DNA of 64,000 nt, taken from positions 1 through 64,000 of the forward strand of contig NZ_JAOQJU010000018.1 in the NCBI RefSeq assembly GCF_025567385.1, given 5' to 3'. Within the stretch, counting starts at the first letter, position 1; each line of letters begins with the position of its first letter. This DNA comes from Claveliimonas acetigenes. GTDB taxonomy: Bacteria > Bacillota > Clostridia > Lachnospirales > Lachnospiraceae. The position numbers were made by a program, and so were the translations under genes. Positions 33,864-43,355 of this stretch are shown here, piece after piece. The notes under the pieces are model-generated. The model saw only the letters and a list, made by a program, of their open reading frames with translations. It ran no database searches and was not told the DNA's origin.

Positions 33864-36800
33864 TTAATAATATCTAGGGTCATGGCTTTTTACCGACCAT
33901 GAAACTTCAGGATAATACCGCGGATCCTTCGACTGTGAAGACCAGGAAGTTTGGACAGAATAATATCTTCGATCCCTTGACTGCGTCGACCAGGACGTCG
34001 TTTTTTCCTCAGGCGCCGTCACAAGCATTTTCGTTCCCATGGATACTGTGCCCGTACCGAGGGTCACGATATTATCAAAAGTCAGTGTTTTCAGTAGCTT
34101 CTCTCCCTCTGAAAAAACTTCCATATATTTATCCGGAATCGCACATACAGAGCCCAGGAATCCAAAACCAGCGCCAATCAATATTTTCCTTATATTGATG
34201 TCCTTTTGGCTTACAGCCTCTGTAACTCCTCCTACCACTGCACTTCCCACTAGGCGTATCATCTTATACTTAGATAATCCCAGTATTCCAGAAGCGGCGC
34301 CGGAGATGCCCCCTATAACAAAGGCTTTCCCCACATTTTCTCCATTCGAATACGCTTCTAATGCACTAAGTCCTGCATTAATCACGGCACTGCAGATGAT
34401 ACCGGCTGCCATTACTGCAAACATTCCCTGGGAATCTTCATAGTTCACCGGATTATTCAGGCAATATGCATACAAATTATACTGATTTAGATTGCCCTGC
34501 CCTGCTTTCAGCACATCTACATCATCCGGGCTGACGAACCTTCCGATCACCGGATCATAGAATCTGCTGTCTAGGTGATACAGCCCTGTCTCTTCATCAT
34601 AGAGATATTCTCTATAACGGAACGGATTCTTGGTACCGATATCTGTGCCGGATGTATCCGTCATGGAAATTGGATTTCCCCACGTATCATACCGATAGCT
34701 TACCACCTGGGTTCCATTGCTGTCAATGAGACCGATAATATCATTCTGAAGATTGTGGATATAATAGTAAGTCGTTCCATTCAGCTCTATGGAAAAGAGA
34801 TGTCCGTCCTGATCATAGACAAAATGCATCAAATCGTTTTCATCCTGAATCGCAAGAATGTCTTCCCCATTCCAATAATACTTAATAATATTTTCCGCAT
34901 TATGTCCATTTACAATATGCTTTTCAATACGTTTTCCTTCGGAATCATAAGCAAAGTAATAGGTCTTATCTTTCGTCAGATGCGTCAGATATTTCCTATC
35001 GTACCATAACATCTTCATTCCATCTCTATAGGTCAGAGGATTTCCCATTGCATCATAAGTAATTGTCTGCCCATTATAGCTGGTAATCTGATCCTTCCAC
35101 CCGGTATTTCCATAACCATAGGAAATTGTCTTTTGCACTGTCCCCAGGGTTCCGGTTGTATAAGCATACTCCTTCTTTGCAAGGATATTTCCACCCGCAT
35201 CATAGCTATAGCAGATGGACTTATTCAGCCATTGATTATTTTCCCGGGCTAATCTGTTCAGTCCGTCATAGGTATAAGATACTTTTAAAATATTATTCTC
35301 ATAAATCTTCGCAATGTTACCCAACGCATCGTATGTATACTTTAACTTATTGCTTCCGTTAGTAATTCCCTCCGGCAGGATTGTAGTCTGCCAATTCTCC
35401 TTTCCCTGTACATAAGTATAGGTACTTCTGTAATACTTGCCCGTACCGACAGAGATTGCTTTTTCTTTCAATCTGGCCATCTGGTCGTAAGACAGGACGC
35501 ACTTTCTAAAACCGTCCACGCGTATCCCGTACACCAGTCCCGGCAGCTCTCCTCCGGAAGCATTTCCGTACATATAACCGGTCTTTTTCGTAATTCCGCC
35601 AACCTTGCTGACTACCGATTCTACCCGGTTTTTGTCATCATAGCTGACCTGTAGTTTCTGCAGAACCTCATTATTTGTACTCTTTCTCTTCTCCATTGCC
35701 GTCATCCGCCCAATCAGGTCGTAATCATACTGGCAGGTATTCTCACGGCATAAATCTTTGTGAATTACCAGATTATCATATCCGTCATAAGCATTTTCAT
35801 ATACTGTTCTCTCATCCCCATCTGACTCTTTATGTTTTTGGGCAATCAGGCGGAAGTCCTTATCGTATTCATTTGTAATAACTTTACCATTTGCATAGGT
35901 CAGCGTTTTCCGAGGACCGTTATAAGGCAGATAGGTATAGCTTTCCAGCGCCGTATTTCCTACCTTCACCTTCGTCGGATTGCCAAAGACATCATATTCA
36001 AAATTATAGGAAAATCCATTATGGCCAATACTGCTTAAACGATCCCCTTTATCATACGTATACGTATTGCTGGTCGTTTTTCCATCTACGGCGGCGCTTG
36101 CCTGCCTCAACTGGTCTGTATCGGAATCATAAGCATAATTCGTTACATTCCCCTTTGCATCCGTTGTTTTCGTCAACAAGCGCTGACTGGAATCATAGGT
36201 ATTCGTAGTAGTATATCCTCTGTTATCTGTTACAGAAGCCACCTGCTTTCCGTTGCTTGTATGTGCCATGGAAGCTCTGATCTGCTTTCCACGGTTTTCC
36301 AGCACAAATCTCTTGTTTGGCGAATAATTGGAAATCGCCTGGCTTCCGTCAGTCACAATCCTTGCTCCGCTTCCCCAGGAATTTCCCATAATTCCCAGTC
36401 CTTCATTGGAAGCTTCATTCCAGATGGCATAATCTGTCCCCACCTTTTTAAACTGGAATTTCTGAGCTGTATTCCCACTTGAGAAGGGCCGCAGGATGAT
36501 TGCCGCGCGGTTAATCTGCGCGTCGTTTGCAATTCTTGTAAGAGCCATGGCCGGGGCGCATATTGGTCTGAGATAATAATTACCATTGCTATCTGCTTTC
36601 TGCAGCCGGAAGCTCTGTCCATCCGTACCGTTATAATAATACTGCTGGAGTACCGTTCCTGAAGTGGAATATCCTCCCGGCACGTCCAGATACTGTCCAC
36701 TGTGCCTTGCACGGATTGCAAAGATGCTTCCATCCTCCGGTTCGTCTGAAACCGTCGCCAGATCTGCCGGTTCCAAACACCATTTCTGGCGGTCATAACT

Positions 36801-39800
36801 GTCATTCGCTCCCCAGATTGTAACAAGCGCGCCATCTGCGGTACTGTTCGCCGCATTCGTCAGAACTCTTTTATCCTTACTGCATTTCGCCGCAATCTGA
36901 TAATCTCCCTTCCACTGAGAAATCAATTTGAATTTCTGCGCATCTTTTTCGCTATCATAAACTGCAATATCTACCTTTGTATTATCACTATTGCTGCCAT
37001 TTTGCACATTCAGCGCTTTCGTCGGATCATGCAGCGGAAGAAACCGCAAATACCCGGCGCCTGCATCTTCTGCTTTCCACTTCTGGTTTGTACTTCCCTG
37101 GAAAGCATTTAATTGTACCGCAGTTCCCGCTGATGTGCTGCTTCCCGGCACCTCCAGATATTTTCCCGACACTTTTTCCCGAATATAATAACACCTGCCC
37201 ACAACCAAAGCTCGCCTGCGTCTCTCTCCATAAGCGGTAGTCTGAACCGGATTACCATAAGTGTCATATTGGAACTGATATATCACCTGCTCGGAGCTTG
37301 CCGCCCGCTTCAGGTTCTGTTTCTCATCATATCCGTACTCAAAAGCGGTTCCTGTAATGTCTGACATTCTGGTAAGATTTTTGTTTTTATCGTAGGAGAA
37401 GCTGGCATTTGCTGCCGCTGTCCTTGCAGAAATCAAATTGCCCTCTTCATCGTATACATAGCTCTTTCCATCATCCCGGATAATCTGAATCCCATCAAAA
37501 TAAGCGTCATTTGCCTGATTTCCATAGAAGATATGGAACAAGATGGCACGATATTTCCTGGATGTATTTCCATCCCCGGCATCTGCACTGATGGTCTGGT
37601 TCACAAACTGCCAGTCTTCTACATGAGGATTGAACGGAATGCTCTCATACTTCGTTTTATACTGCCCATTCGCATCTTTGTCTTCATACTCAATCCCTAT
37701 CACCATGCCAAATTCTTTGCCCGGAATTCCTTTTCCTTTTGCCCATCCGCTAATGGAAAATACATCCTTTGCCGAGCCTTCTATCGGAATTCGTTTCCAG
37801 AAACCTTTCCGTTTCCCCGGTTCGCCATAAATACGCAGGGCGCTGCTTCCATATTTTCGCTCCGAGCTGTTCACACCGTCTGCATACAATGCAGAATTGG
37901 TAAGAATACCTGTGAAACTGGCAGGTATGGTGGCAGACCCACTTTCCAGCCGCTCAAAGCTTCCATTTTCCATGAGATTGAACTTATTCGCTATTTCTCC
38001 TTCTTCCAGTTGGAAACAGGTCATATAACAGGTTCCTGTTCCATGAGACAAAATACTGCGGATACGGATTCTCTTACATTCAGAAGGCACCGTAAAGCTC
38101 ACACTTCTTCTCTGCCATCCATCATCAATGCTGCTGTCCGTAGGTTCTTTTATGACTGCCGAGACTCCCAGAAATGTTTCCGCTCCACTGTCTTTGAGTC
38201 CATTAACCGTAATATATACTTCACCCTGAGAAATGGACGTTACTTTATAATAAGCAGAGACCGTATACTTACCGGGACTTACCTCCACAATCTGCTGTAC
38301 ACCTGTTTCATCATAAGCAACGCTGTTTCTTATCACTCTTGCCGATTTCTTTCCAATATAGCCCGTTCCTAAAACAATCTGAACCCGGCTGCTGTTTGCC
38401 GGATATTTTTCCCAATGATTCCAGCCATCTTCGAAACGAGTATTCAGCAGATGGTTCTGAATGGTTCTCGCCGTGGATCCCGCTCTGCTTAATCGGTTAT
38501 TTTTCTTTCCTTCAGTATAATAACCATAACTTGTTCCTTTTCCATCCTGGTCATAGACACACACCGGACGTCCGCTGGTATCAAACTGATAGGTATAGTA
38601 CCGGTTATCTTCTTTCTTATTAATATTTCCATCCAGTCCCGGCTCTTCAAAGATAGTCACATTGCCGTCACAATAGGTAACATTCACTTCTTTCCCCATC
38701 TGGCTCCCCACATGTTCGGTCATTTGCTTTACACGCTTTGTACCTCCATCATCCACATAACCATAATACATCTCATAAAGTTCCGGTGCCTTTACATACA
38801 TGAGAAGATGTGTATAATCACTCACTCCATATCCATAGCGGCTTTCCTTTCCATCCGGATAAGTAATGGACTTTAAATCATCTCCTTCATAAAAAAAGTT
38901 TGTTATCCGGTTAATTTCATCTTTGAGCATATAGAGCTTTCCGTCTGTATTATAAAAAAGCTTCAGATATGCCCCGGACGGATCCTTAATTCTGGACAGA
39001 TAACTGCCATACTTATCGCTTTCATAGAGATATTCAATTGTATTACCATTTGGGTCAATTTCTTTGCTGAGGTAACCGTCTTTTCGGAATATCATCTGTA
39101 CCTTTCCTTTTGTCTCCACTTTCCTGTAAGCAGTCTCATCCGAAGAAGATTCCTGTGTAATGATAAGGCCCAATCCGTCTTCATCTTTTAACCTGCTGCT
39201 ATCTTCCCTGTCTCTGTAGAAATAATGGTTTGTTCCATCTTCATCCGTATATACGTAAGGATAATCTGCAATCCCGGACGCACGTAATTCTTTCTGGGCA
39301 CTCAGTCTCCAACCGCATCCATATCGGCTATATCTGCCATTCGCTTCCTTTTTCTCTCTGTCCGCTGCATTATACACATGGGACAGACTGACCGGGAACC
39401 GATTCCCGCTTGTGACTGTATCCGGATGTACCACTACCAGATTTCCATTAAAATCATTGACATAACAGGTTCCGGCTCTTCCTACCCTCTGCTCATGATA
39501 GCTATAATAATCCTCCAGCCCTTTTGCATCACGGTAATAAAACATACAGAATGGATACATGTCTGTTGTAATACCGCCGCTTACCGGATGGTCGCTCGCA
39601 ACAAATCCTGCAGCTGCACTAACACTCTCATCATGCATTTTAAGACAGATTCCTAAATTATTTCCCTTATACCACTTGCGTACCTGCTTTGTGATATTAA
39701 AGGTTTTCGGCGCAGCATAGGTCACGCCCCCACTTACCACGCTTTTCACCTCTGCCCTATCCAGCACTCTGCTGTCATAAGACGGCTGATTATTCCACGT

Positions 39801-40952
39801 AGCAGAATTATCACTCCAGCTGCCGGTTACTTCATGCGCATTTACATAAAAACTATTTACTGTTCCCGGGAAAAACTGATACTGGTACATACACAGTTTT
39901 GCATCGTAAATAATCGCTCCTGCCGGAATCTGCGGAAGTGTATTTAGCACAATAAAGGAACGGCATCTGCCATACTCAGCGTTATTCCCCACTACAAAGG
40001 AACCATAGCCGCCGGTAACACTGCTGTTGGGATACTTTTCTCTTACAAAAGTGTCCCTGATATTTGCCGTCTGCCGTATTGTCTCCACATTCGGATCAAT
40101 CACAACCGGATATTGGCGCTCCTTTGCCTTCAGCCATTCCTGATCTACCCGGATAGTAAGGATGGTTTCTCCTTCCTTCACCGTTTCCATCTCATAAGAT
40201 ACGGCTGCGCTGTAACTTCCCGCCGCATCATACATACACGGTGCCTTCAGACGGAAGATTTCCTCATCTTCACCCTTTTTTGCAGCACGGAAGATTAATT
40301 CTCCGTTTTCCTCTTTGGATAGCGTAAGTCCTTTATGGTTTAAGCAGAACCGTAACGGTTCTTCTGCCGCCGACGCCTCTTTCAGGATTACATTTTCTTT
40401 CACCGTCTCTCCCTGAATCAGGTATTCCAGATCCACACCTTCACGGATATTTTCATAGATACCACCGCTTACCGTCCCTGCCAGATGCATCTGCTTCCGG
40501 TTCCATGCAGAAGCATTAATCCTTTCTTCTGCTTCCGGTATCTCTCCGGCGATGTCTGCGGATTCATTCTGTCTTTCATAAATGCGGAAGACTGTTTTCT
40601 TTTTCTTTTCTTTTTCATCTGCCTGCACATTCTCCAATCCCCAGGAAAGCTTATGGCTTCCTTTCTTCAAAGTAACCATTTTAGGGGAATCCCCATGCTT
40701 TGCAAACTTTACTTTCACACAAGCCGCTTTATTTTCATAACCTTCTTCTCCCGTATTTTCTTCCCTGAGCGAGTTATCTATCTCTTTCCACTCTCCATTT
40801 TCCTCATAGTGAACCGGGTACGGATAGACTGCGGCAATTCCACCATGATTTTCTGTCAGGAAATATTTCGTATTCCTGTCTCTTTTCTCTTTCTGTTCCG
40901 CAAGAATCTTTGATTCTGCTGCTTTCTTTATTTCATTCATTATCTTATTCAT
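33864..40952 (-). CDS. Giant Rhs/YD-repeat protein with ricin-like domains, polymorphic-toxin type
   Basis: At 2362 residues. Visible in order: an N-terminal region with AVYPYPVHYEENGEWKEID; a DNRLRE-like beta domain (about 290-490; RDTFVREKYPNSS, SATWNNQPSYD); many YD repeats such as GNTIEYLYE; two carbohydrate-binding-like jelly rolls (about 830-1150); two ricin-like QxW domains (YYIREKVSGKYLEVPG; FAIRARHSGQYLDVPG); more YD repeats; the Rhs core (YDEETGLYHLDSRFYDP near 2120-2175); then a glycine-rich hydrophobic tail. No signal peptide is evident, so its export route is unclear. The start ATG at 40952 is favoured over 41018, whose extra codons lie in a leader hairpin. The last 45 residues hold three copies of SWS-x2-S-x-D-x-RYY. 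Four paralogous membrane protein genes follow. Confidence 0.88.
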   Translation of the reverse strand: MNKIMNEIKKAAESKILAEQKEKRDRNTKYFLTENHGGIAAVYPYPVHYEENGEWKEIDNSLREENTGEEGYENKAACVKVKFAKHGDSPKMVTLKKGSHKLSWGLENVQADEKEKKKKTVFRIYERQNESADIAGEIPEAEERINASAWNRKQMHLAGTVSGGIYENIREGVDLEYLIQGETVKENVILKEASAAEEPLRFCLNHKGLTLSKEENGELIFRAAKKGEDEEIFRLKAPCMYDAAGSYSAAVSYEMETVKEGETILTIRVDQEWLKAKERQYPVVIDPNVETIRQTANIRDTFVREKYPNSSVTGGYGSFVVGNNAEYGRCRSFIVLNTLPQIPAGAIIYDAKLCMYQYQFFPGTVNSFYVNAHEVTGSWSDNSATWNNQPSYDSRVLDRAEVKSVVSGGVTYAAPKTFNITKQVRKWYKGNNLGICLKMHDESVSAAAGFVASDHPVSGGITTDMYPFCMFYYRDAKGLEDYYSYHEQRVGRAGTCYVNDFNGNLVVVHPDTVTSGNRFPVSLSHVYNAADREKKEANGRYSRYGCGWRLSAQKELRASGIADYPYVYTDEDGTNHYFYRDREDSSRLKDEDGLGLIITQESSSDETAYRKVETKGKVQMIFRKDGYLSKEIDPNGNTIEYLYESDKYGSYLSRIKDPSGAYLKLFYNTDGKLYMLKDEINRITNFFYEGDDLKSITYPDGKESRYGYGVSDYTHLLMYVKAPELYEMYYGYVDDGGTKRVKQMTEHVGSQMGKEVNVTYCDGNVTIFEEPGLDGNINKKEDNRYYTYQFDTSGRPVCVYDQDGKGTSYGYYTEGKKNNRLSRAGSTARTIQNHLLNTRFEDGWNHWEKYPANSSRVQIVLGTGYIGKKSARVIRNSVAYDETGVQQIVEVSPGKYTVSAYYKVTSISQGEVYITVNGLKDSGAETFLGVSAVIKEPTDSSIDDGWQRRSVSFTVPSECKRIRIRSILSHGTGTCYMTCFQLEEGEIANKFNLMENGSFERLESGSATIPASFTGILTNSALYADGVNSSERKYGSSALRIYGEPGKRKGFWKRIPIEGSAKDVFSISGWAKGKGIPGKEFGMVIGIEYEDKDANGQYKTKYESIPFNPHVEDWQFVNQTISADAGDGNTSRKYRAILFHIFYGNQANDAYFDGIQIIRDDGKSYVYDEEGNLISARTAAANASFSYDKNKNLTRMSDITGTAFEYGYDEKQNLKRAASSEQVIYQFQYDTYGNPVQTTAYGERRRRALVVGRCYYIREKVSGKYLEVPGSSTSAGTAVQLNAFQGSTNQKWKAEDAGAGYLRFLPLHDPTKALNVQNGSNSDNTKVDIAVYDSEKDAQKFKLISQWKGDYQIAAKCSKDKRVLTNAANSTADGALVTIWGANDSYDRQKWCLEPADLATVSDEPEDGSIFAIRARHSGQYLDVPGGYSTSGTVLQQYYYNGTDGQSFRLQKADSNGNYYLRPICAPAMALTRIANDAQINRAAIILRPFSSGNTAQKFQFKKVGTDYAIWNEASNEGLGIMGNSWGSGARIVTDGSQAISNYSPNKRFVLENRGKQIRASMAHTSNGKQVASVTDNRGYTTTNTYDSSQRLLTKTTDAKGNVTNYAYDSDTDQLRQASAAVDGKTTSNTYTYDKGDRLSSIGHNGFSYNFEYDVFGNPTKVKVGNTALESYTYLPYNGPRKTLTYANGKVITNEYDKDFRLIAQKHKESDGDERTVYENAYDGYDNLVIHKDLCRENTCQYDYDLIGRMTAMEKRKSTNNEVLQKLQVSYDDKNRVESVVSKVGGITKKTGYMYGNASGGELPGLVYGIRVDGFRKCVLSYDQMARLKEKAISVGTGKYYRSTYTYVQGKENWQTTILPEGITNGSNKLKYTYDALGNIAKIYENNILKVSYTYDGLNRLARENNQWLNKSICYSYDAGGNILAKKEYAYTTGTLGTVQKTISYGYGNTGWKDQITSYNGQTITYDAMGNPLTYRDGMKMLWYDRKYLTHLTKDKTYYFAYDSEGKRIEKHIVNGHNAENIIKYYWNGEDILAIQDENDLMHFVYDQDGHLFSIELNGTTYYYIHNLQNDIIGLIDSNGTQVVSYRYDTWGNPISMTDTSGTDIGTKNPFRYREYLYDEETGLYHLDSRFYDPVIGRFVSPDDVDVLKAGQGNLNQYNLYAYCLNNPVNYEDSQGMFAVMAAGIICSAVINAGLSALEAYSNGENVGKAFVIGGISGAASGILGLSKYKMIRLVGSAVVGGVTEAVSQKDINIRKILIGAGFGFLGSVCAIPDKYMEVFSEGEKLLKTLTFDNIVTLGTGTVSMGTKMLVTAPEEKTTSWSTQSRDRRYYSVQTSWSSQSKDPRYYPEVSWSVKSHDPRYY

Positions 40953-40969
40953 CCTTTCTTTTTTAATTG

Positions 40970-41002
40970 GGGACGTAGTAAAGTGTAAAAGTACTACGTC
41001 CC
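40970..41002 (-). promoter_or_regulatory. Perfect 11-bp hairpin in the rhs leader
   Basis: GGGACGTAGTA (41002-40992 read on minus) pairs exactly with TACTACGTCCC (40980-40970) around an 11-base loop, just before the AAAGAAAGG ribosome site. It could act as an attenuator, a translation switch or an mRNA stabiliser. Confidence 0.55.
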
Positions 41003-41185
41003 TCGTTAATATTTTCACAATTCTTCCGGAAGTTTTTGTTGTGGAATTACGTAGATATTACAGTTTTGTTATCCTCACGGCCGTTGAAGACAAAGCCACA
41101 CTTGACAACCCTTCCATAGCATGTTATCGTATGCACAGAACAAATGTTTCTTTACTGTTTTCCGCAACTCTTAACTATACACTAC

Positions 41186-41229
41186 ACGGAAATTCGTATA
41201 TTGTCAAGCTTTAATTTGCGAATTTCCGT
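41186..41229. promoter_or_regulatory. Inverted repeat with an embedded minus-strand TTGACA
   Basis: ACGGAAATTCG (41186-41196) and CGAATTTCCGT (41219-41229) are perfect arms 22 bases apart. Between them lies TTGACA on the minus strand (41207-41202), pointing to rhs, so the arms could be an operator over the rhs promoter. On the plus strand the right arm is followed by seven T, which also looks like a terminator. I see no protein gene in 41019-41330. Confidence 0.5.
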
Positions 41230-41248
41230 ATTTTTTTATTTTCCTTTT

Positions 41249-41304
41249 TTAGTTGACAAATTCCACCATTTGATATATTGTATATTTAGTTGAACAAGTC
41301 CACT
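41249..41304 (+). promoter_or_regulatory. marR promoter with a direct repeat
   Basis: TTGACA (41253-41258), 17 bases, TATTGT (41276-41281). A direct repeat TTTAGTTGA(A)CAA-R-TCCAC occurs at 41249 and 41285, 36 bases apart, one copy over the -35 box and one just after the -10. This suits autoregulation by the MarR protein. Confidence 0.6.
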
Positions 41305-41330
41305 AAAATAGAAAAGGAGAAAATTGGATT

Positions 41331-41774
41331 ATGAGCCATATGGAAAGTGTAGAAAAAGTAAGAGCTTTTAACCGGTTTTATATGCCTTCCATGAATTTGC
41401 TTGGAAATCATTACCTTGGTTCAGAGTATTCCATAACAGAAGCACGTGTTTTCTTTGAAATATATGAAAACGAGGGCTGTAATGCAGCCCACATTGCTCA
41501 GATTATGAATATTGATAAAAGTTATTTAAGCCGTATTATCAAAGCCCATGAAAAAAAGGGGTACATTCTCCGGAAACCTTCCGGTACGGACGGACGCTCC
41601 TATTCGCTGTATTTAACAGAAGCCGGGAAGAAAAGAGCTGAAGACTTTATAAACACATCTAACAGAGATATAGAGACTATCCTTCAGAATCTGTCTGACG
41701 AGGATGAACAATGCTTAATCAATGCAATCGATACAATTATAAATTTACTGAGCAAAAAGAAAGGCAGGGATTGA
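41331..41774 (+). CDS. MarR-family regulator
   Basis: This 147-residue winged-helix protein has the MarR core: YSITEARVFFEIYENEG, the recognition region MNIDKSYLSRIIKAHEKKGYI and the wing DGRSYSLYLTEAGKKR. It is followed six bases later by a GNAT acetyltransferase gene, a pair often seen fused in other bacteria (MarR-GNAT), here as two proteins. AAGGAGAAAA precedes the ATG at 41331. Two direct repeats in the promoter are possible binding sites. The ligand is unknown. Confidence 0.9.
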   Translation: MSHMESVEKVRAFNRFYMPSMNLLGNHYLGSEYSITEARVFFEIYENEGCNAAHIAQIMNIDKSYLSRIIKAHEKKGYILRKPSGTDGRSYSLYLTEAGKKRAEDFINTSNRDIETILQNLSDEDEQCLINAIDTIINLLSKKKGRD

Positions 41775-41779
41775 TAAGA

Positions 41780-42244
41780 ATGAAAATCGTACCATATGAT
41801 TCCAAATACAAAGAAGATTTTATCGAAATGAACAAAGCATGGATTGAGGATATGTTTGCTCTTGAAGACGAGGATTTACGGGAGATGGGAAACATAGAAC
41901 CCTGTATTGAAAAAGGCGGTCAGATTTTCTTCGCATTAGATGACGCCGGACAGGCAATGGCATGCTGCATGATCGCGCCGCGGGAAGACGGCGACTGGGA
42001 GATTATGAAATTTGCAGCAAGAGGAATGTACACCGGAACGGGCGCCGGCAGCGCCTGCCTGAAAGCCTGCATTGATTACGCAAAAGAACTGGATTTAGAA
42101 AAAATTATCATTGTATCTAACAGAAGGTGTACACATGCCGTACACCTGTACCGCAAATTTGGATTCACCGAAATTCCCGTTGATAAAGAAAAATTTCCGT
42201 TTGAAAGAGCCGATATCGCATTTGAATTGTATCTAAACAAATAA
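41780..42244 (+). CDS. GNAT-family N-acetyltransferase
   Basis: This 154-residue protein transfers an acetyl group from acetyl-CoA to an unknown amine. The acetyl-CoA loop reads RGMYTGTGAGSACLKACIDYA, close to the usual R-x-x-G-x-G/A pattern, and the C-terminal ALYRKFGF-type motif appears as AVHLYRKFGFTEIPV. I set the start at ATG 41780, right after the marR stop; the longer open frame from 41711 would overlap marR by 64 bases. Its stop codon runs straight into a strong terminator. Confidence 0.9.
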   Translation: MKIVPYDSKYKEDFIEMNKAWIEDMFALEDEDLREMGNIEPCIEKGGQIFFALDDAGQAMACCMIAPREDGDWEIMKFAARGMYTGTGAGSACLKACIDYAKELDLEKIIIVSNRRCTHAVHLYRKFGFTEIPVDKEKFPFERADIAFELYLNK

Positions 42245-42273
42245 AAAAGCACCGCAGCTGCGGCGCTTTTTTA
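42243..42273 (+). terminator. Terminator after marR-GNAT; left border of foreign-looking DNA
   Basis: AAAAAAGC-a-CCGCAG/CTGCGG-c-GCTTTTTT forms a nearly perfect palindrome overlapping the GNAT stop codon. Gene content changes right after it. Confidence 0.9.
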
Positions 42274-42274
42274 A

Positions 42275-42736
42275 GTGGGACTATCGGAAATCAACTCGAA
42301 GAATTATAAGATAATCCTAGAAAAAGTCAAATACGCCCTGCCGACCCCTGTTATTGATAGTTCTGAGTCTGCAGATTTCGCTACTGCATATAATATCAAA
42401 ACTGAGATAAAACAGCAACAAAAACATTTATCGGACGAAGAACTCGAACTAATAGCTCAGAAATATCTTGCCGGAGTATCCACATATGACCTAGCTCAGG
42501 AATTTGGGTGCCATAGATACACCATCAGCAACAATCTAAAAAGAATGGGAATTGATGTTTCTGGCCACGTCGAAGGGCGGAAGTATAAGACCGAAGAAGT
42601 CATCCGGCTATATACTGAAGAGCGGAAGTCCGTTAAGCAAATTGCTAAGATGTTCGGAGTATGCGATGGAACTATATATAAATGCTTGAGGAGAAACAAT
42701 ATATCAACCAATCGGACGAGATGGGATTATGAGTAA
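42275..42736 (+). pseudogene. 5'-truncated HTH protein, possible recombinase C-terminus
   Basis: The open frame starts immediately after the terminator, at a GTG with no ribosome site and a stop codon directly before it. The 153 residues hold two helix-turn-helix units: LIAQKYLAGVSTYDLAQEFG with CHRYTISNNLKRMGI, and EERKSVKQIAKMFGVCDGTIY. Tandem HTH segments of this sort occur at the C-terminus of serine recombinases and in transposase-like proteins; the line KIILEKVKYALPTPVIDSSE could be the end of the preceding domain. I read it as the 3' part of a gene cut when this DNA joined the chromosome. It could also be a small intact regulator. Confidence 0.5.
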
Positions 42737-42832
42737 TACGATATCTTCGATGACAATATTCATCCCATTCTGAAGTATAGTCTATTTAAGATAGGGGGCT
42801 CGCCATAAAATAGCGAGTCCATATTGTTATTA
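42737..42832. other. Short spacer with a hairpin between two gene fragments
   Basis: GGGCTCGC (42798-42805 area) and GCGAGTCC form a stem around CATAAAATA. It lies past the 3' ends of both converging fragments and may be their shared terminator, though no T-run is clear. Confidence 0.35.
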
Positions 42833-43015
42833 CTACTTCATTACCTTATTAAGTAATGCGTCATAGCTGTCTACGACATCGTAAACTACGTTTTCAGAGC
42901 TAATTGCCTTGAAATGCTCACGAGCGCAGTGAATCTTGGATTCTTCTACTAAACGGAGCTGCATCGAAGGCATTGAGTCCTTAGTTTCTGCTACGAAGTA
43001 GATATTCTCGCCCAA
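42833..43015 (-). pseudogene. C-terminal fragment of a type III restriction enzyme
   Basis: The 60 residues read YFVAETKDSMPSMQLRLVEE followed by SKIHCAREHF and VVYDVVDSYDALLNKVM. This is the typical end of Res subunits, where the E-T-K of FVAETK belongs to the PD-ExK nuclease core. Everything upstream (helicase part, about 900 residues) is missing: the sequence on the 5' side past 43016 is unrelated. It differs from the complete Res protein at 50252-52849, which ends differently. So it is debris of a second type III system, cut at 43016 or so. Confidence 0.7.
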
Positions 43016-43355
43016 ACCTCACGATGTGAACCTTGTGGGTCGCTATGGAAGTTCACCGGCAACTGCGCCCCTTGTGGATTTTCATCACAGATTGACGGCG
43101 TACCCGTCATACATAAAAATCCTCGTCACTGCTGCGGGCGTCGAGGATTTCTCTTGGAGAGGTTTCTTGCTTTTATTGCTATGTCAGCGGATCGGATTCG
43201 TGGATGATTACATCAGAAAAAAGAACAATGCGGACATATTTTTATTTTTTTCAAAAAACTACCTGATTGTGTGTGGCGCTTTCCTTTTGAGAGTGTTACT
43301 ATGAAGTAGCTTTAATAGGCTTTTATCTTATATGTGCGAAAAGGAGGAATTTTTA
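43016..43355. other. Unassigned stretch before the surface protein gene
   Basis: An open frame at 43026-43304 on the plus strand gives 92 residues without a ribosome site or recognisable family, and I do not call it a gene. The sequence between 43020 and 43200 is of a different base make-up from both sides and may be the junction of two inserts. AAGGAGG at the right end belongs to the next gene. Confidence 0.4.

Noticed and set aside
37533..38372. 279-codon plus-strand frame inside rhs
   Set aside because: Shadow of the rhs gene without start signal or recognisable domain.
43026..43304. 92-codon plus-strand frame before the surface protein
   Set aside because: No ribosome site and no recognisable features; probably chance in junction DNA.
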